A stretch of DNA of 64,000 nt from Sphingobacteruim zhuxiongii (GCF_009557615.1 NZ_CP045652.1:3534001-3598000), one strand, 5' to 3'; positions 16,853-27,418 are shown, counted from the first letter of the stretch. Notes: a model not told the origin generated them from the letters alone. Numbers and translations are program-made.

Positions 16853-17317
16853 ATGGCAAAATTAGAAGTTGGCGACAAAGCCCCAGCAATACAAGCAAAA
16901 GACCAGCATGGCAAATTGATAAAACTAGCTGATTACAAAGGCAAGAACGTGATCCTATACTTTTATCCCAAAGACAATACACCAGGCTGTACCACAGAGG
17001 CGTGTAACTTCAGAGATAATTACCAGAGTCTATTGAAAGATGGTTTCGAAGTAATTGGCGTTAGCATCGATAGTGAAGAGTCTCATCAAAAATTCATTAA
17101 GAAATTTGAGTTACCATTCACACTGCTGGCAGATGATGATCAAAAAATTGTGAATGATTATGGTGTGTGGGTCGAGAAAAACATGTATGGCAAGAAATAC
17201 ATGGGCACCGCTAGAACTACCTTTATCATTGATAAAAGCGGCATTATTAAGCATATTATCAAAAAAGTCGATAATAAGAATGCTAGCCAACAAATTCGTG
17301 ACTTGATGGCAGAATAA
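16853..17317 (+). CDS. bcp: Thioredoxin-dependent peroxiredoxin (PrxQ/BCP)
   Basis: Cytosolic thiol peroxidase of 154 residues that reduces hydroperoxides with thioredoxin. Peroxidatic Cys46 lies in PGCTTEAC with resolving Cys51 five residues later, the arrangement of atypical two-cysteine PrxQ proteins. FYPKDNTPGCT and the GTARTTFIIDK strand are typical. It ends an apparent three-gene operon; the glyS promoter box lies just after it at 17333, and no terminator separates them. Confidence 0.93.
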   Translation: MAKLEVGDKAPAIQAKDQHGKLIKLADYKGKNVILYFYPKDNTPGCTTEACNFRDNYQSLLKDGFEVIGVSIDSEESHQKFIKKFELPFTLLADDDQKIVNDYGVWVEKNMYGKKYMGTARTTFIIDKSGIIKHIIKKVDNKNASQQIRDLMAE

Positions 17318-17332
17318 GTCATACGAATACAT

Positions 17333-17340
17333 TATATTTG
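17333..17340 (+). promoter_or_regulatory. TAnnTTTG -7 box abutting the glyS start
   Basis: TATATTTG ends seven bases before the ATG at 17347. If used, the transcript would begin at or next to the start codon. No clear -33 TTTG is found at the right distance. Confidence 0.4.
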
Positions 17341-17346
17341 CCTCCT

Positions 17347-18816
17347 ATGAGCAAGCAAACAGAAGATTTTTTTAAAAATATTATTTCGCATGCGAAGGAG
17401 TATGGTTTTGTGTTTCCTTCCAGTGAGATATATGACGGTTTAAGTGCTGTATATGATTACGGCCAGTTAGGTTCTGAATTAAAAAACAACCTGAAGTCCT
17501 ATTGGTGGAAGTCCATGGTACAATTGAATGAGAATATCGTAGGAATTGATGCTGCGATTTTCATGCATCCAACAACATGGAAAGCTTCAGGACACGTAGA
17601 TGGGTTTAACGATCCTATGATCGATAATAAAGACTCTAAAAAACGCTATCGTGCGGACCAATTAATAGAAGACAAGATTGACCGTTATGAAAAAGACGGA
17701 AAAACAGATAAAGCTGCTCAATTACAAAAAGATCTTGACGACGCGTTAAGTGCAGACGACTTAGCTCGTTTGAAAACGATCATTGAAGAGCATAACATTG
17801 TATGTCCTATCTCAGGGACTAAAAACTGGACTGACGTACGTCAATTTAACCTAATGTTTGCTACGCAAATGGGCGCAATGGCGGACGGTGCTGAACAAGT
17901 ATATCTACGTCCAGAAACTGCACAAGGTATTTTTGTTAACTTCTTAAATGTTCAAAAAACTGGACGTATGAAAATCCCTTTTGGTATTGCCCAAATAGGT
18001 AAAGCGTTCCGTAATGAAGTTATTGCACGTCAATTCATCATGCGTATGCGCGAGTTTGAACAAATGGAGATGCAATTCTTTGTTCGTCCGGGTTCGGAAC
18101 TAGATTGGTACGAAAAATGGAAAGAAACTCGTTTGAAATGGCACTTAGCATTAGGCGCTGATCCTGCAAAATACCGCTTCCACGACCACGTGAAACTTGC
18201 ACATTATGCAAACGCTGCTGTAGATGTGGAATATCAGTTTCCATTTGGTTTCAAAGAAGTAGAAGGTATACACTCACGTACCGATTTCGACTTAAAACAA
18301 CATCAAGAATTTTCGGGCAAGAAATTACAATATTTTGATCCGGAGATTAACCAAAGTTATATCCCTTACGTTATCGAGACATCAATTGGTTTAGACCGTT
18401 TATTCTTAACGGTATTAGCGAATTGTCTGGTACAAGAGGATTTATCAACAGAAGAAAAGCAAGACTCACGTGTTGTATTAAAATTCCATCCGGCAATTGC
18501 TCCTGTAAAAGCTGCTGTTTTTCCACTCACGAAGAAAGATGGTTTGCCTGAGAAAGCAAGAGAAATTATGGCTAAGTTGAAGTTGGATTACAATATTCAA
18601 TACGATGAAAAAGACTCTATAGGAAAGAGATACCGCCGTCAAGACGCGATTGGTACACCATTCTGTATTACGGTAGATCATCAATCGTTGGAAGATAATA
18701 CCGTGACGATTCGTCATAGAGACAGCATGGAACAAGAACGTGTAAATGCAGATCAATTAGAGAAAATCATAGGTGATTTCGTAAGTATGAGTAGCCTATT
18801 AAAAAAAGTATTATAA
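17347..18816 (+). CDS. glyS: Glycyl-tRNA synthetase, single-chain dimeric type
   Basis: Class II aminoacyl-tRNA synthetase of 489 residues that charges tRNA-Gly; this is the alpha2 eukaryote/archaea-like type (glyQS), not the bacterial alpha2beta2 type. Seen: the N-terminal FVFPSSEIYDGLSAVYDYGQLG, LRPETAQGIFVNF, motif 2 AFRNEVIARQFIMRMREFEQ, motif 3 ETSIGLDRLFL, and a C-terminal anticodon-binding domain from about residue 390. ATG 17347 is chosen over an upstream in-frame TTG at 17338 because MSKQTEDFFKN fits the family start. A strong terminator follows. Confidence 0.96.
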   Translation: MSKQTEDFFKNIISHAKEYGFVFPSSEIYDGLSAVYDYGQLGSELKNNLKSYWWKSMVQLNENIVGIDAAIFMHPTTWKASGHVDGFNDPMIDNKDSKKRYRADQLIEDKIDRYEKDGKTDKAAQLQKDLDDALSADDLARLKTIIEEHNIVCPISGTKNWTDVRQFNLMFATQMGAMADGAEQVYLRPETAQGIFVNFLNVQKTGRMKIPFGIAQIGKAFRNEVIARQFIMRMREFEQMEMQFFVRPGSELDWYEKWKETRLKWHLALGADPAKYRFHDHVKLAHYANAAVDVEYQFPFGFKEVEGIHSRTDFDLKQHQEFSGKKLQYFDPEINQSYIPYVIETSIGLDRLFLTVLANCLVQEDLSTEEKQDSRVVLKFHPAIAPVKAAVFPLTKKDGLPEKAREIMAKLKLDYNIQYDEKDSIGKRYRRQDAIGTPFCITVDHQSLEDNTVTIRHRDSMEQERVNADQLEKIIGDFVSMSSLLKKVL

Positions 18817-18835
18817 CAGGTCAATTGATCTTTGA

Positions 18836-18866
18836 AAAGAGGCACTTTCATAGTGCCTCTTTTTTT
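18836..18866. terminator. Terminator shared by glyS and the convergent AraC gene
   Basis: Perfect nine-pair stem AGAGGCACT/AGTGCCTCT, loop TTCAT, with eight T on the plus strand and TCTTTTC on the minus strand. It sits between two convergent genes and overlaps the last bases of the AraC gene. Confidence 0.85.
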
Positions 18867-19950
18867 ATGTCATACTGAAATCCATTCGTTGTAGATACTC
18901 TTTAGGATTAACGCCGTATTGCTTTTTGAATGCCCTATAGAATCTATACTTACTACTGAAACCGGCTTCGTTAGCTAGACTTAAGATTCCCTTAGCGGTA
19001 CAATCAATATGTTGGCAATGATCAACAAAATAGCGAATCCTGTGCTTATCTACATAAGCATCGAAACTTAACCCCAATCCGCGTTCTAGCATACTCGACA
19101 ACTCCTTCGCTTCCAAATCTAATACTACAGCGAGATCGCGAAGCTGAAAATTCTTTGAACGGAAGAGTTGGAATTCCAACATCAGCTTATCCGCAGTCGC
19201 TAGATAGTTATTCCAAACGCGAAACATCCGTTGGTCAGCATGACGAACCTGAATCTGATCATTTGATAGTAACTTCCGCTTATATTTTGCCAATTCGAAG
19301 GGCAAACTCTTACAATAAAGCATATAATAAATAGCGATAAGACAAAGAACTGCGGCTTCAGAAGCTGGACATTCAACAATCTTATCGAAACCGTACAACA
19401 ACGCTCGAACGATGATAAAACAAACGAGCAAAAGCTTCAAGATAACGAATAGAAAGGCTAATTGCCCATCAAGGGATGCCAAGAAGTACGATAATTTTTT
19501 ACGCCTAGAATAAAGTAAACTAATTTCATAAGTTACGACCAAAACAAGCAATATATTCCGACTCTGATAAAACATCCACTTCAAATAATAGTGTACAATG
19601 CTATCGGTAATCTGATCTTCATACCCTGCATACAGAAGTAGAAAAACCACAAACAATATAAATGGGAATACCGCCAGTAGAATTAGATATCCAGAGCTTC
19701 GACGTTCGACAAAAATATTACGCACAAAGATCGCTGACAGATTGATTATACAGACAGCTAGAGTCCCTGTATAAAAAACTGAAACTAAATTATTTACACT
19801 GGATGTAATCAAACTTCCAACGAGAACCGAATAGCTACTAATGATTAATATATTAATTAATTTCCCTCGCTCCTCACGCATCGATCGCTTCATCAGATAT
19901 ACCCAGGAAAACAACAGTTGGAGTGTAAAAACAACCAAGATAAATATCAT
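18865..19950 (-). CDS. Membrane-anchored AraC-family transcriptional regulator
   Basis: A 361-residue protein with about seven hydrophobic segments in the first ~235 residues (starting MIFILVVFTLQLLFSWVYL), then a C-terminal AraC helix-turn-helix pair. The DNA-binding part reads FQLRDLAVVLDLEAKELSSML for the first helix-turn-helix and the hallmark GFSSKYRFYRAFKKQYGVNPKEYL for the second. Such 7TM-AraC proteins probably sense something in the membrane and bind DNA directly. It is divergent from the CotH lipoprotein gene across a 298-bp spacer, so that gene is the obvious candidate target. The ligand is unknown. Confidence 0.87.
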   Translation of the reverse strand: MIFILVVFTLQLLFSWVYLMKRSMREERGKLINILIISSYSVLVGSLITSSVNNLVSVFYTGTLAVCIINLSAIFVRNIFVERRSSGYLILLAVFPFILFVVFLLLYAGYEDQITDSIVHYYLKWMFYQSRNILLVLVVTYEISLLYSRRKKLSYFLASLDGQLAFLFVILKLLLVCFIIVRALLYGFDKIVECPASEAAVLCLIAIYYMLYCKSLPFELAKYKRKLLSNDQIQVRHADQRMFRVWNNYLATADKLMLEFQLFRSKNFQLRDLAVVLDLEAKELSSMLERGLGLSFDAYVDKHRIRYFVDHCQHIDCTAKGILSLANEAGFSSKYRFYRAFKKQYGVNPKEYLQRMDFSMT

Positions 19951-20200
19951 ATAGCAAGTTTACTTTTATCGTATTAACAAATTAAAAACGCTTCATTAAA
20001 TTTCTCTCAGAATCAATTGACAATCAAAATAAAGAGAAATTTAGCATCTCATTTTCGCTGATAGGGATCTCAGACTTGGACAGATTCCGATATTAATCAG
20101 TAATCCTGAAAGCAAAACAACAAGCTAATAATCAGCACACTACAGAAACTTATATATGTCTCAATTCCTAAAACGAACAAACAAGATAGATTGAACAAGA

Positions 20201-20229
20201 TTGGAATAGCTTTTCTTGCTATAATTTTG
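20201..20229 (+). promoter_or_regulatory. Bacteroidota-type promoter for the CotH gene
   Basis: TTG (20201-20203), 18-base spacer, TAATTTTG (20222-20229), about 20 bp before the ATG at 20249. Fits the TTTG/TAnnTTTG pattern apart from one base in the -33 element. Confidence 0.5.
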
Positions 20230-20248
20230 CGAGTCAAATCAACATCCT

Positions 20249-21496
20249 ATGAAATTGAAATTAAAACTTTGTTCTATTGTTATGGCATGCTGTACACTGG
20301 GTGCCTGCACTAGTCCGACAGAGCCAGAACCTGAAATTCTTATCGAAGAAAATGCAGAGCTGGATGAAACCATTCCAGCGAAAATACCACACGTTTATAT
20401 CACAACGGAAGAGGCCGCTCCTATTCTTAGTAAAGAAGATTATATCAATGCCACAGTTCAAATCAATGGGAATGCCGTTCAACCGGATCTTGCGCAATCA
20501 AAAACAAGAATTAAGGGTCGTGGCAATAGCACTTGGGGTTATCCGAAAAAGCCTTACCGTTTAAAACTGGACCAAAATGCAAGTATATTCGGTCTTCCTG
20601 CTGCGAAAGACTGGGTTTTATTAGCTAACTACAATGATTACACCTTAATGTGCAACGCTGTAGCGATGAAAATTGGCCAACAATTAGAGATGCCTTTTAC
20701 GAATAGTATCGTCCCTGTCGATGTTACTTTGAACGGAAAATATATCGGAAACTATATGTTAACACAGCAAATTGAAGTTAAATCCACAAGGGTCAAGATT
20801 GGTGACGATGGTACACTTTTAGAGATGGACACTTATTTCGATGAAGAATTCAAATTCAAATCGGCCAACTTGCAATTACCGATGATGATCAAAGCACCAG
20901 ATATCAAGTCTGACGCACAATTCAACTCCATCAAACAAGAATTTGAGAATTTCGAGAAACTACTTACTGATAGCAAATTTCCAAATAACGGATATGGAAA
21001 CTTATTTGACAAACAACAATTGGTCAATTTCATTATCCTAAATACCTTAGTAGGAAATTTGGAAATTAATCACCCAAAAAGTACATATATCCACAAAAAA
21101 TCAGGTGGAAAATATACTATGGGACCCATTTGGGATTTCGATGCTGCTTTCGGATTAGATTGGGAGCAAAAACTATACTTTAACTATGTCGATCTCGATT
21201 TACTCAGAACATCGGATTCCAGAGTTGGGAGTAAGTTCTTTAAGATATTTCTCCGTGACCCCGAAATCATTCAAATCTATAAAACCACTTGGACAAACTA
21301 TAAAAACAACAAGATGGAAAACCTATTACGCTATGTCGAACAACTAGCGGCAAGCATAAGAGAATCAAAGTCGCTAGATTTTGCTGTCTGGCAGAATGGA
21401 AGTAATGATCTTCCTAATGCAAAAAAAGACATGAAAGTGTTTTTAAGAAAGCGAGCGGCATATATTGACAAATATCTAAAAACGGTTGACCAATAA
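20249..21496 (+). CDS. CotH-family kinase-like lipoprotein
   Basis: A 415-residue exported lipoprotein: signal peptide with lipobox LGAC (Cys20), then a CotH domain. The family hallmarks are present: KGRGNSTWGYPKKPYRLKL near residues 90-110, ANYNDYTLMCNAVA, and the GPIWDFDAAFGLDW segment, where the aspartates would bind metal. CotH proteins are secreted atypical protein kinases best known from Bacillus spore coats; in Bacteroidota the targets are unknown. The lipid anchor suggests action in the periplasm or on the cell surface. It is divergent from a membrane AraC regulator and convergent with a lipoprotein gene at 21530. The family call is firm, the activity inferred. Confidence 0.88.
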   Translation: MKLKLKLCSIVMACCTLGACTSPTEPEPEILIEENAELDETIPAKIPHVYITTEEAAPILSKEDYINATVQINGNAVQPDLAQSKTRIKGRGNSTWGYPKKPYRLKLDQNASIFGLPAAKDWVLLANYNDYTLMCNAVAMKIGQQLEMPFTNSIVPVDVTLNGKYIGNYMLTQQIEVKSTRVKIGDDGTLLEMDTYFDEEFKFKSANLQLPMMIKAPDIKSDAQFNSIKQEFENFEKLLTDSKFPNNGYGNLFDKQQLVNFIILNTLVGNLEINHPKSTYIHKKSGGKYTMGPIWDFDAAFGLDWEQKLYFNYVDLDLLRTSDSRVGSKFFKIFLRDPEIIQIYKTTWTNYKNNKMENLLRYVEQLAASIRESKSLDFAVWQNGSNDLPNAKKDMKVFLRKRAAYIDKYLKTVDQ

Positions 21497-21513
21497 AACT
21501 GAACTACAACTTT

Positions 21514-21544
21514 AATCTGGGTGAGTATTTTACTCACCCAGATT
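21514..21544. terminator. Palindromic bidirectional terminator overlapping a stop codon
   Basis: Perfect 14-pair stem AATCTGGGTGAGTA/TACTCACCCAGATT with a three-base loop, between convergent genes. The right arm encodes the last residues and part of the stop codon of the minus-strand lipoprotein gene. T tracts are short on both sides. Confidence 0.7.
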
Positions 21545-23041
21545 CGTTGAAATCGGTTCAACGAAATCAACAACAGTCTCTTTGTCCCATCTATCTCGTA
21601 TATTAACCAAAAAGCCGCCGGAGCCCATCACAGAGGAAAGTAGATCTCCGCGAAAAGCAAGTTGCATATTGTTACGACAAACTCCTTTTACCTTAAAAGT
21701 CCTGATCAAGCGTTCTTCGCCCCAAACTTCCACTCGATAACGCAACTCTTTATCCGCACTGATTAACCCTAAGAATTCATTAAAAACGACATAATCTTGT
21801 TTATCAAAATTAAATGGAATAATATACGGCTGCTCTTCCTTCGCTGTAGATTCTGAAATAAGCACAGCAAAAGGATTCCAATAGGAAGATTGATGATCTT
21901 TATAAATCCGCAAATAACGTACTTCAAATGGTTTGACGACATCCGTAAACTCCAACCGAATCTGACTATATGCTCGACTTAACGTAATTTCTTTTTTAAA
22001 AGTTTGACTAACCTCTAAAGTGTCCAAAGATGAGAATATTCGCCCTTCAGCACCCATGCTATCTTTCAACAGGAATTCTCTTTTATCTTTTATATCTCCA
22101 ATTAGTGCCGGCTCACTCAGCGTGTTGTTAAACAAGGTCGCGATGTGATACTCTCCAACGGGCAATTCCAAACGAATACCCGACTGTTGGTTCAAAATAT
22201 TAAATTGACCTTTCCTTCGAAGTCGACTACTGCCGGCATCAAAAACATAATAATGTAAGTCGTTTTTCAATTTCTCATTACCAACCAACCTTATTCCAGT
22301 TACCTTGATATTATCGAAACGAATGATAGATTTTTCCTCCGAATACTTAGGATTTTTATCATGATACCCTAAATTGGGATACACAATAAAGATTATAGAA
22401 TCTTGATTGGTAAAATTAATCTCACTCAAGTCAATTTCCAACGTGTTTTTCTTTAAGTTTAATTGCGACATCGGAAAAGAGACTTCCGAACCCAAAGGAA
22501 ACTTCTCGAATTTGAAGCCAAAACTATAATGTAAACGGATTGAGGAACCACTGAACTCATTTAATCCAAGATCAAACTTTAGCTTACTAAAGCTTTTGAT
22601 TCCTTTTGTTGACAGTTTAAATTGAATAGAAGAAAGTGACGTCGCCTCTAACGATTTATCAAAAAGAAGACCTGATTCAAATCCAGGGACAAATTGATAT
22701 TTAACTCCGGATTTGAATAGATAGGTCAAACCGGGCGTGATTGGATAAACATCGCTTTCTAAGGAAGATTTATCAAAGGACCAGTAGAATAAAGTCACTG
22801 GATACTCGTCTGTTGTCGTTCTAGCACCTGTCCGATTGCTAAAGCCATCGCCCGGACCAGCATTATCTAAGGTGCTTTTTCGATAATCAAAGCCCGAAAA
22901 ATCTAAATCTACAAGATATTGAAGATCCTTCTTCTCATCCTGCAAATCTGTTCTTTTACATGAGAAACATAAAATATAAGTTAGGGAAACTAAGATAGCA
23001 AGCAGGAGTTTCTCTCCTGATATTTTCAATATTGATTTCAT
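21530..23041 (-). CDS. Putative lipoprotein, jelly-roll plus Mfa2-like regions
   Basis: A 503-residue protein I cannot place in a named family with certainty. The N-terminus has a hydrophobic segment and a lipobox-like CFSC (Cys28). Residues about 85-265 look like a beta-sandwich that ends IIRFDNIKVTG, a pattern seen at the end of jelly-roll modules in many Bacteroidota secreted proteins. Residues about 275-500 contain YYVFDAG and LELPVGEYHIATLFNNT, which resemble the FimB/Mfa2 fimbrial anchor family. A surface-exposed, possibly fimbria-related or glycan-binding role is inferred. It converges on the CotH gene and lies 143 bp after the GH95 gene behind a strong hairpin, so it is probably a separate unit. 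Confidence 0.6.
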   Translation of the reverse strand: MKSILKISGEKLLLAILVSLTYILCFSCKRTDLQDEKKDLQYLVDLDFSGFDYRKSTLDNAGPGDGFSNRTGARTTTDEYPVTLFYWSFDKSSLESDVYPITPGLTYLFKSGVKYQFVPGFESGLLFDKSLEATSLSSIQFKLSTKGIKSFSKLKFDLGLNEFSGSSIRLHYSFGFKFEKFPLGSEVSFPMSQLNLKKNTLEIDLSEINFTNQDSIIFIVYPNLGYHDKNPKYSEEKSIIRFDNIKVTGIRLVGNEKLKNDLHYYVFDAGSSRLRRKGQFNILNQQSGIRLELPVGEYHIATLFNNTLSEPALIGDIKDKREFLLKDSMGAEGRIFSSLDTLEVSQTFKKEITLSRAYSQIRLEFTDVVKPFEVRYLRIYKDHQSSYWNPFAVLISESTAKEEQPYIIPFNFDKQDYVVFNEFLGLISADKELRYRVEVWGEERLIRTFKVKGVCRNNMQLAFRGDLLSSVMGSGGFLVNIRDRWDKETVVDFVEPISTNLGE

Positions 23042-23117
23042 CTTTTGTCAATTAATATTGAAAAATTAACCTTCCTAGACCAGGAAAAACAGAAAAGCAA
23101 AACTTAAATTAAAAGAA

Positions 23118-23163
23118 ATGTCCTCTAAATTTATTGAGTACATCAACGAAATTTAGAGGACAT
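23118..23163 (-). terminator. Hairpin after the GH95 gene
   Basis: Perfect 15-pair inverted repeat ATGTCCTCTAAATTT (23118-23132) and AAATTTAGAGGACAT (23149-23163), loop 16 bases. It lies just past the GH95 stop on the minus strand and probably ends the fucosidase operon; there is no long T tract. Confidence 0.65.
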
Positions 23164-23184
23164 AGATTGCTGTAACACTAGATA

Positions 23185-25515
23185 TTACGATTTATTGACT
23201 AGTATTTCTTTCTTAACACCATTTACAAACACATGCACACGTTGAGCTTGGGAACCGGAGATCTTATAGTCAACGACTTTTCCGTTTTTCCAACGGATAT
23301 CTACAGTATAATTCCCTCGTGCTTTTAATCCCTTCACTTCACCATCCTTCCAGATACTTGGTAGTGCAGGTAGTAAATGTATATATCCATCGTGGCTCTG
23401 CAATAACATCTCGGCAATTCCTGCCGAACCACCAAAGTTACCGTCAATTTGAAACGGTGGATGAGCGCAAAATAAATTAGGATAAGTTCCTGCTCCAGAG
23501 CCCGAATAAGAGGTCGCACCTATAGACGCTGGTCTTAATAACTGACGCAAAATTTCTAGGGCATGATCGCCATCATGAAGTCTTGCCCAAAATAATATCT
23601 TCCAAGCGCGAGACCAGCCAGTCCCCTCATCTCCTCGAACCGCTAATGTTTTTTTTGCAGCTTCCGCCCATTCTGGGGTACTGATTGGCGAGATAAAATT
23701 TGCAGGATACAAACCATAAAGATGGGAAACATGTCGATGTTCAGGATCCGTTTCTTTATAGTCTTCCAGCCATTCCATGACGCGTCCTGATTGACTAATT
23801 TGTACAGCTGGCGGAACGTTTTCTAAATCTTTTCTTAAACCATCCGCAAACAAGCTGTCTTCTTTAAGCAACTCACTAGCCGAAATAACTGCCAGATAAA
23901 GTTCTCGAACGATTTGATTATCGATTGTTGGTCCCATAACGACGGCAGCGCGTTTGCCGTTAGGCATAATAAATCCATTTTCAGGAGAAACAGATGGTGA
24001 AGTCACAAGCCAACCCGTCTTGGGATCCTTTACTAAAGTGGCTTGGTAAAAAACCGCAGCCCCTTTGAGTATAGGATAAATTTCTTTGAGATACTCTTTG
24101 TCTTGTGTAAATTGATAATGCTCCCATAGATGATTACAAAGCCATCCTGAAGCTGTACTCGCTCCCCAAGATGCGCTTTCTCCTGGAGCGGAAAATCCCC
24201 AAATGTTGGTGAGCATATAAACGACCCATCCCGGCGCATTGTAATAGGCTTTTGCTGTCTTCTCACCTCCCTTTGCAATACGTTTAATTAAATTAATGAA
24301 AGGTTTATGATATTCGGACAGGTTACTTACTTCTACCCCCCAATGGTTCATCTGAGCATTGATATTGAGGTGGTAATCGCCATTCCATGGGGTTTGAATT
24401 TGATGTGCCCATAATCCTTGCAGATTAGGAGGTAAAGCTTTCGACACTTTAGGAGCCGTACTCGACAAACTTAAATAACGACCGTATTGATAATACAATG
24501 CTGCTAAATCTAGATCACTTGCTGGATCCTTGTAGAAATTTGCGAGGCGCTGATCGGTTGATGTTAAGCCTTGAGAACGATCGTTCCCCAACTTTAAATC
24601 GACGCGAGAAAACAAAGGTGTATATGCTTGTTGATGCTTTTTCAATAGCATATTATAAGTTTTCCCCTTTAGCTTGTTCATCTCTTCGGTGACATAAGCT
24701 ACGGGATCATGTCCGTAATAATCGGTCGTGGCAACGAATAAAACTAGCGCTTCATCTGCTTTTTTTAAAACCAACTGATTGTCATAGTTCATCAGCGTAC
24801 CGCCTTTCGAGATCACTTTAATCTTCGCAGCAAACTGCATCCCCGCTCCCCCCTTACCATCCGGCAGGCGTCCTTCTATTGTGATTTCATTGCCCTCAAT
24901 TTTATACGACTTAATGTTTTCTTCTCTATAAAAATGTAAAGCAAACCCAATCGACTTTTTCTGATCCGCTGATAAGTGAACAATACCTGCATTTTCATCA
25001 AATGACGTAAAATACTCCCGTTGGTAATTAATCCCTCCTGCCGTAAAACTAGTGCTTGCAGATGCGGACGATAAGTCTAGGCTTCTTTGATACTTCGTTA
25101 CGGTCCCGATATCGAAATGTAGAAAATTCAGGAAACCGAAATTCTGAAAACAACCATACGGTTGTATCGCTCCTTTTCCACCACCTGACCCTGCTCCTGT
25201 ACAAACAAAATTTTTATTAACGAGTTCTTCCGCAAGATCGTTCTGTCCTAGGAACAATAGTTCCTGAATACGAGAAACGCTATGATGCGCATCATAGTTA
25301 TTTGCATCTTGTGGGCTTCCCGACCAAAGCGAAATTTCATTGAGTACGAGTTGCTCGTCAGTTACTTTGCCATCAGGCATCATACCAATTAAGCCGTTGC
25401 CTAAGGGCAAGGTCTCCTCCCACTGCTGTGCAGGTTTGTCGTATCGTAATTTAAGTTCCTGCGCGCTTAATATTGAGGCGCAGGCACAAATCGTAAATAG
25501 AAATAAATACCTCAC
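23185..25515 (-). CDS. GH95 family alpha-L-fucosidase/galactosidase
   Basis: Exported inverting glycoside hydrolase of 776 residues, expected to release alpha-1,2-linked fucose (some members release L-galactose). A signal peptide ([10 protein letters not shown], cleavage near 19) is followed by an N-terminal beta-sandwich to about 260, then an alpha6/alpha6 barrel. Candidate catalytic residues from family patterns are Asn384 and Asn386 in [12 protein letters not shown], Glu512 in SPENGF and Asp691 in QIDGNFGG; the Glu is my estimate. The start codon lies one base after the GH29 stop, so the two fucosidases form an operon. No SusC/SusD or regulator lies within this unit. Confidence 0.93.
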   Translation of the reverse strand: MRYLFLFTICACASILSAQELKLRYDKPAQQWEETLPLGNGLIGMMPDGKVTDEQLVLNEISLWSGSPQDANNYDAHHSVSRIQELLFLGQNDLAEELVNKNFVCTGAGSGGGKGAIQPYGCFQNFGFLNFLHFDIGTVTKYQRSLDLSSASASTSFTAGGINYQREYFTSFDENAGIVHLSADQKKSIGFALHFYREENIKSYKIEGNEITIEGRLPDGKGGAGMQFAAKIKVISKGGTLMNYDNQLVLKKADEALVLFVATTDYYGHDPVAYVTEEMNKLKGKTYNMLLKKHQQAYTPLFSRVDLKLGNDRSQGLTSTDQRLANFYKDPASDLDLAALYYQYGRYLSLSSTAPKVSKALPPNLQGLWAHQIQTPWNGDYHLNINAQMNHWGVEVSNLSEYHKPFINLIKRIAKGGEKTAKAYYNAPGWVVYMLTNIWGFSAPGESASWGASTASGWLCNHLWEHYQFTQDKEYLKEIYPILKGAAVFYQATLVKDPKTGWLVTSPSVSPENGFIMPNGKRAAVVMGPTIDNQIVRELYLAVISASELLKEDSLFADGLRKDLENVPPAVQISQSGRVMEWLEDYKETDPEHRHVSHLYGLYPANFISPISTPEWAEAAKKTLAVRGDEGTGWSRAWKILFWARLHDGDHALEILRQLLRPASIGATSYSGSGAGTYPNLFCAHPPFQIDGNFGGSAGIAEMLLQSHDGYIHLLPALPSIWKDGEVKGLKARGNYTVDIRWKNGKVVDYKISGSQAQRVHVFVNGVKKEILVNKS

Positions 25516-25516
25516 T

Positions 25517-27418
25517 TTATTTTACAAATAATTCAAATTCTGCAACAGAAAAGGATTTATCCGTACTCAACACTTCCAAAGGCTCAAATCGTATATATCG
25601 TGATTCGACTGTACCGTCAAAAGTGATTAACTGTGGCGTAGCATTTACCTTAATATTTGAAAACTCACCAGTAGCAATCGTCTGCCATTGTTTACCATCT
25701 TTACTACTATACACTTTGTATTTCGTTGGGATACCCTTTACTTTATTATCCTGTCTTGGCGTGTACTGCATTCCAGTTAATGATTCATTTTTACGTAAGC
25801 GTATTTCAATAAATTTTGTCCTGCTGGTTGTTGTTTCCCAGATTGACTTTAAATTATTATCAATCGCATTAATGACATGCTTATCGGCTGAAATAATCGT
25901 CAAATCCTGTTTAGCAACGCGTTTACGATCTGTTGATGCAAACTTAAAATTTGAAACCGCTTCTTTGAATAAAGCGAATTCACTTAAGGTCGGTGCTACT
26001 GGCGCAAACAATTCAACTTTCAGACGCTGTGCCTCAACTGGGCTACTAAGTTTGATCAATCTATTTGCGCCAATACTTGTTGCTTGAGCAATCGGCTTCC
26101 AGGTATTGTTCTCCCATATTGAAACACGAACACTATCTAAGCGTTGACCTAATTTTATGTTTTCACGTAATCGAATTAAATCGAAGGTCTTTGCGCTTGG
26201 CAACGAGATCTCGATACTTGGATTCAATACGTTATCATCTGAAGCATAGTAGGAATAGCGATCCCCGTCAAAAAGATTTGCTGTGGAAAACTGCGTGTGA
26301 TTTTCTCTGACATTGCTCGCCTTCGCCATTGCCCCTGCGGCAAGATCTATTTTAAAAGTTTCTTGGAGCTTTTGCCCAAAGGCTTTTAAGGAAAGGATGT
26401 CGTTATCGTGCAAGATTCCCTCAGGCATAGGTGCCAATCCTAGATTCATCCCCCCGCCGCGTCCAACGGATTTCATATAGATTTCGAACAGTTGATCAGG
26501 TGTCTTTACGCGATCATTCTGATCTTCATGATAAAACCATCCTGGTCGCTGAGGAACGTCGCATTCTGCCGGAATCCAGTATTTCCCGTCACGATCGCCT
26601 GTTGTTAAATTCGAATCATCAACCAATCCTGGTACTGGCGTTGTGCCATCCATACTTCGAGGTGTAATGGTAGACCAAGAAGTCTCCGCCGCAAACCCTT
26701 TCTCGTTACCTACCCAACGCATATCAGGACCTATATCAGAAAATATCATAGCCATCGGTTGCAATTTTCTTACGATTGGCCAAGTCTTCTCTGTCCATTC
26801 ATAATAGGTTGAGCGATCAATCGTTCTTTTTTCGTTCTTACCACCATAGTAACCATCACCACCATTGGCACCATCATGCCATGAAGTAAATAGTTCCCCA
26901 TAGTTGCTCATTAATTCGGTCAACTGCTCTCTATAGGCATCTGCGTAGGCTTTAGTACCATAACGTGTATCATTACGATCCCAAGCAGAAAGGTATACAC
27001 CAAAATGTAAACCATTTGCATGAGCCGCTTTTTTGAACTCATTCACCATATCACCTTTTCCGTCTTTCCACGGCGAGCTAGCAACCGAATATTTGGTTGT
27101 TGCTGTCGGCCACAAACAGAAACCGTCATGATGCTTTGCTACGGATATTAATCCCTTAAATCCACCTTCAGCAGCGGCAGCCGCGATTTGATTAGCGTCA
27201 AATTTAGTCGGATTAAATATTTTAGGGTCAGCGTCACCATAACCCCATTCTTTATTTTGAAATGTCGTCGGTGTAAAATGTATTAAGGTATACATCTCCA
27301 TCTCATGCCAGCGTAACTGACGTTCAGAAGGAGTTGGCCCAAATGGAGCAGGTTCTGTTTGAGCCATGCTTAGTAATGGGCTTAGAAGCAATAAGGTAAT
27401 AAGCTTTGATTTTTTCAT
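25517..27418 (-). CDS. GH29 family alpha-L-fucosidase with C-terminal F5/8-type domains
   Basis: Exported retaining fucosidase of 633 residues. A signal peptide ([12 protein letters not shown]) is followed by a TIM barrel of about 30-370 with KHHDGFCLW and [11 protein letters not shown]. Asp182 in WHDGANG is the likely nucleophile; the common form is WFDGA. Residues about 380-490 and 510-633 look like two discoidin/CBM32-type modules ([38 protein letters not shown]) that may bind galactosides. The acid/base residue is not obvious, as usual in GH29. First gene of the operon with GH95. The pair suggests stepwise defucosylation of host or plant glycans. Confidence 0.93.
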   Translation of the reverse strand: MKKSKLITLLLLSPLLSMAQTEPAPFGPTPSERQLRWHEMEMYTLIHFTPTTFQNKEWGYGDADPKIFNPTKFDANQIAAAAAEGGFKGLISVAKHHDGFCLWPTATTKYSVASSPWKDGKGDMVNEFKKAAHANGLHFGVYLSAWDRNDTRYGTKAYADAYREQLTELMSNYGELFTSWHDGANGGDGYYGGKNEKRTIDRSTYYEWTEKTWPIVRKLQPMAMIFSDIGPDMRWVGNEKGFAAETSWSTITPRSMDGTTPVPGLVDDSNLTTGDRDGKYWIPAECDVPQRPGWFYHEDQNDRVKTPDQLFEIYMKSVGRGGGMNLGLAPMPEGILHDNDILSLKAFGQKLQETFKIDLAAGAMAKASNVRENHTQFSTANLFDGDRYSYYASDDNVLNPSIEISLPSAKTFDLIRLRENIKLGQRLDSVRVSIWENNTWKPIAQATSIGANRLIKLSSPVEAQRLKVELFAPVAPTLSEFALFKEAVSNFKFASTDRKRVAKQDLTIISADKHVINAIDNNLKSIWETTTSRTKFIEIRLRKNESLTGMQYTPRQDNKVKGIPTKYKVYSSKDGKQWQTIATGEFSNIKVNATPQLITFDGTVESRYIRFEPLEVLSTDKSFSVAEFELFVK

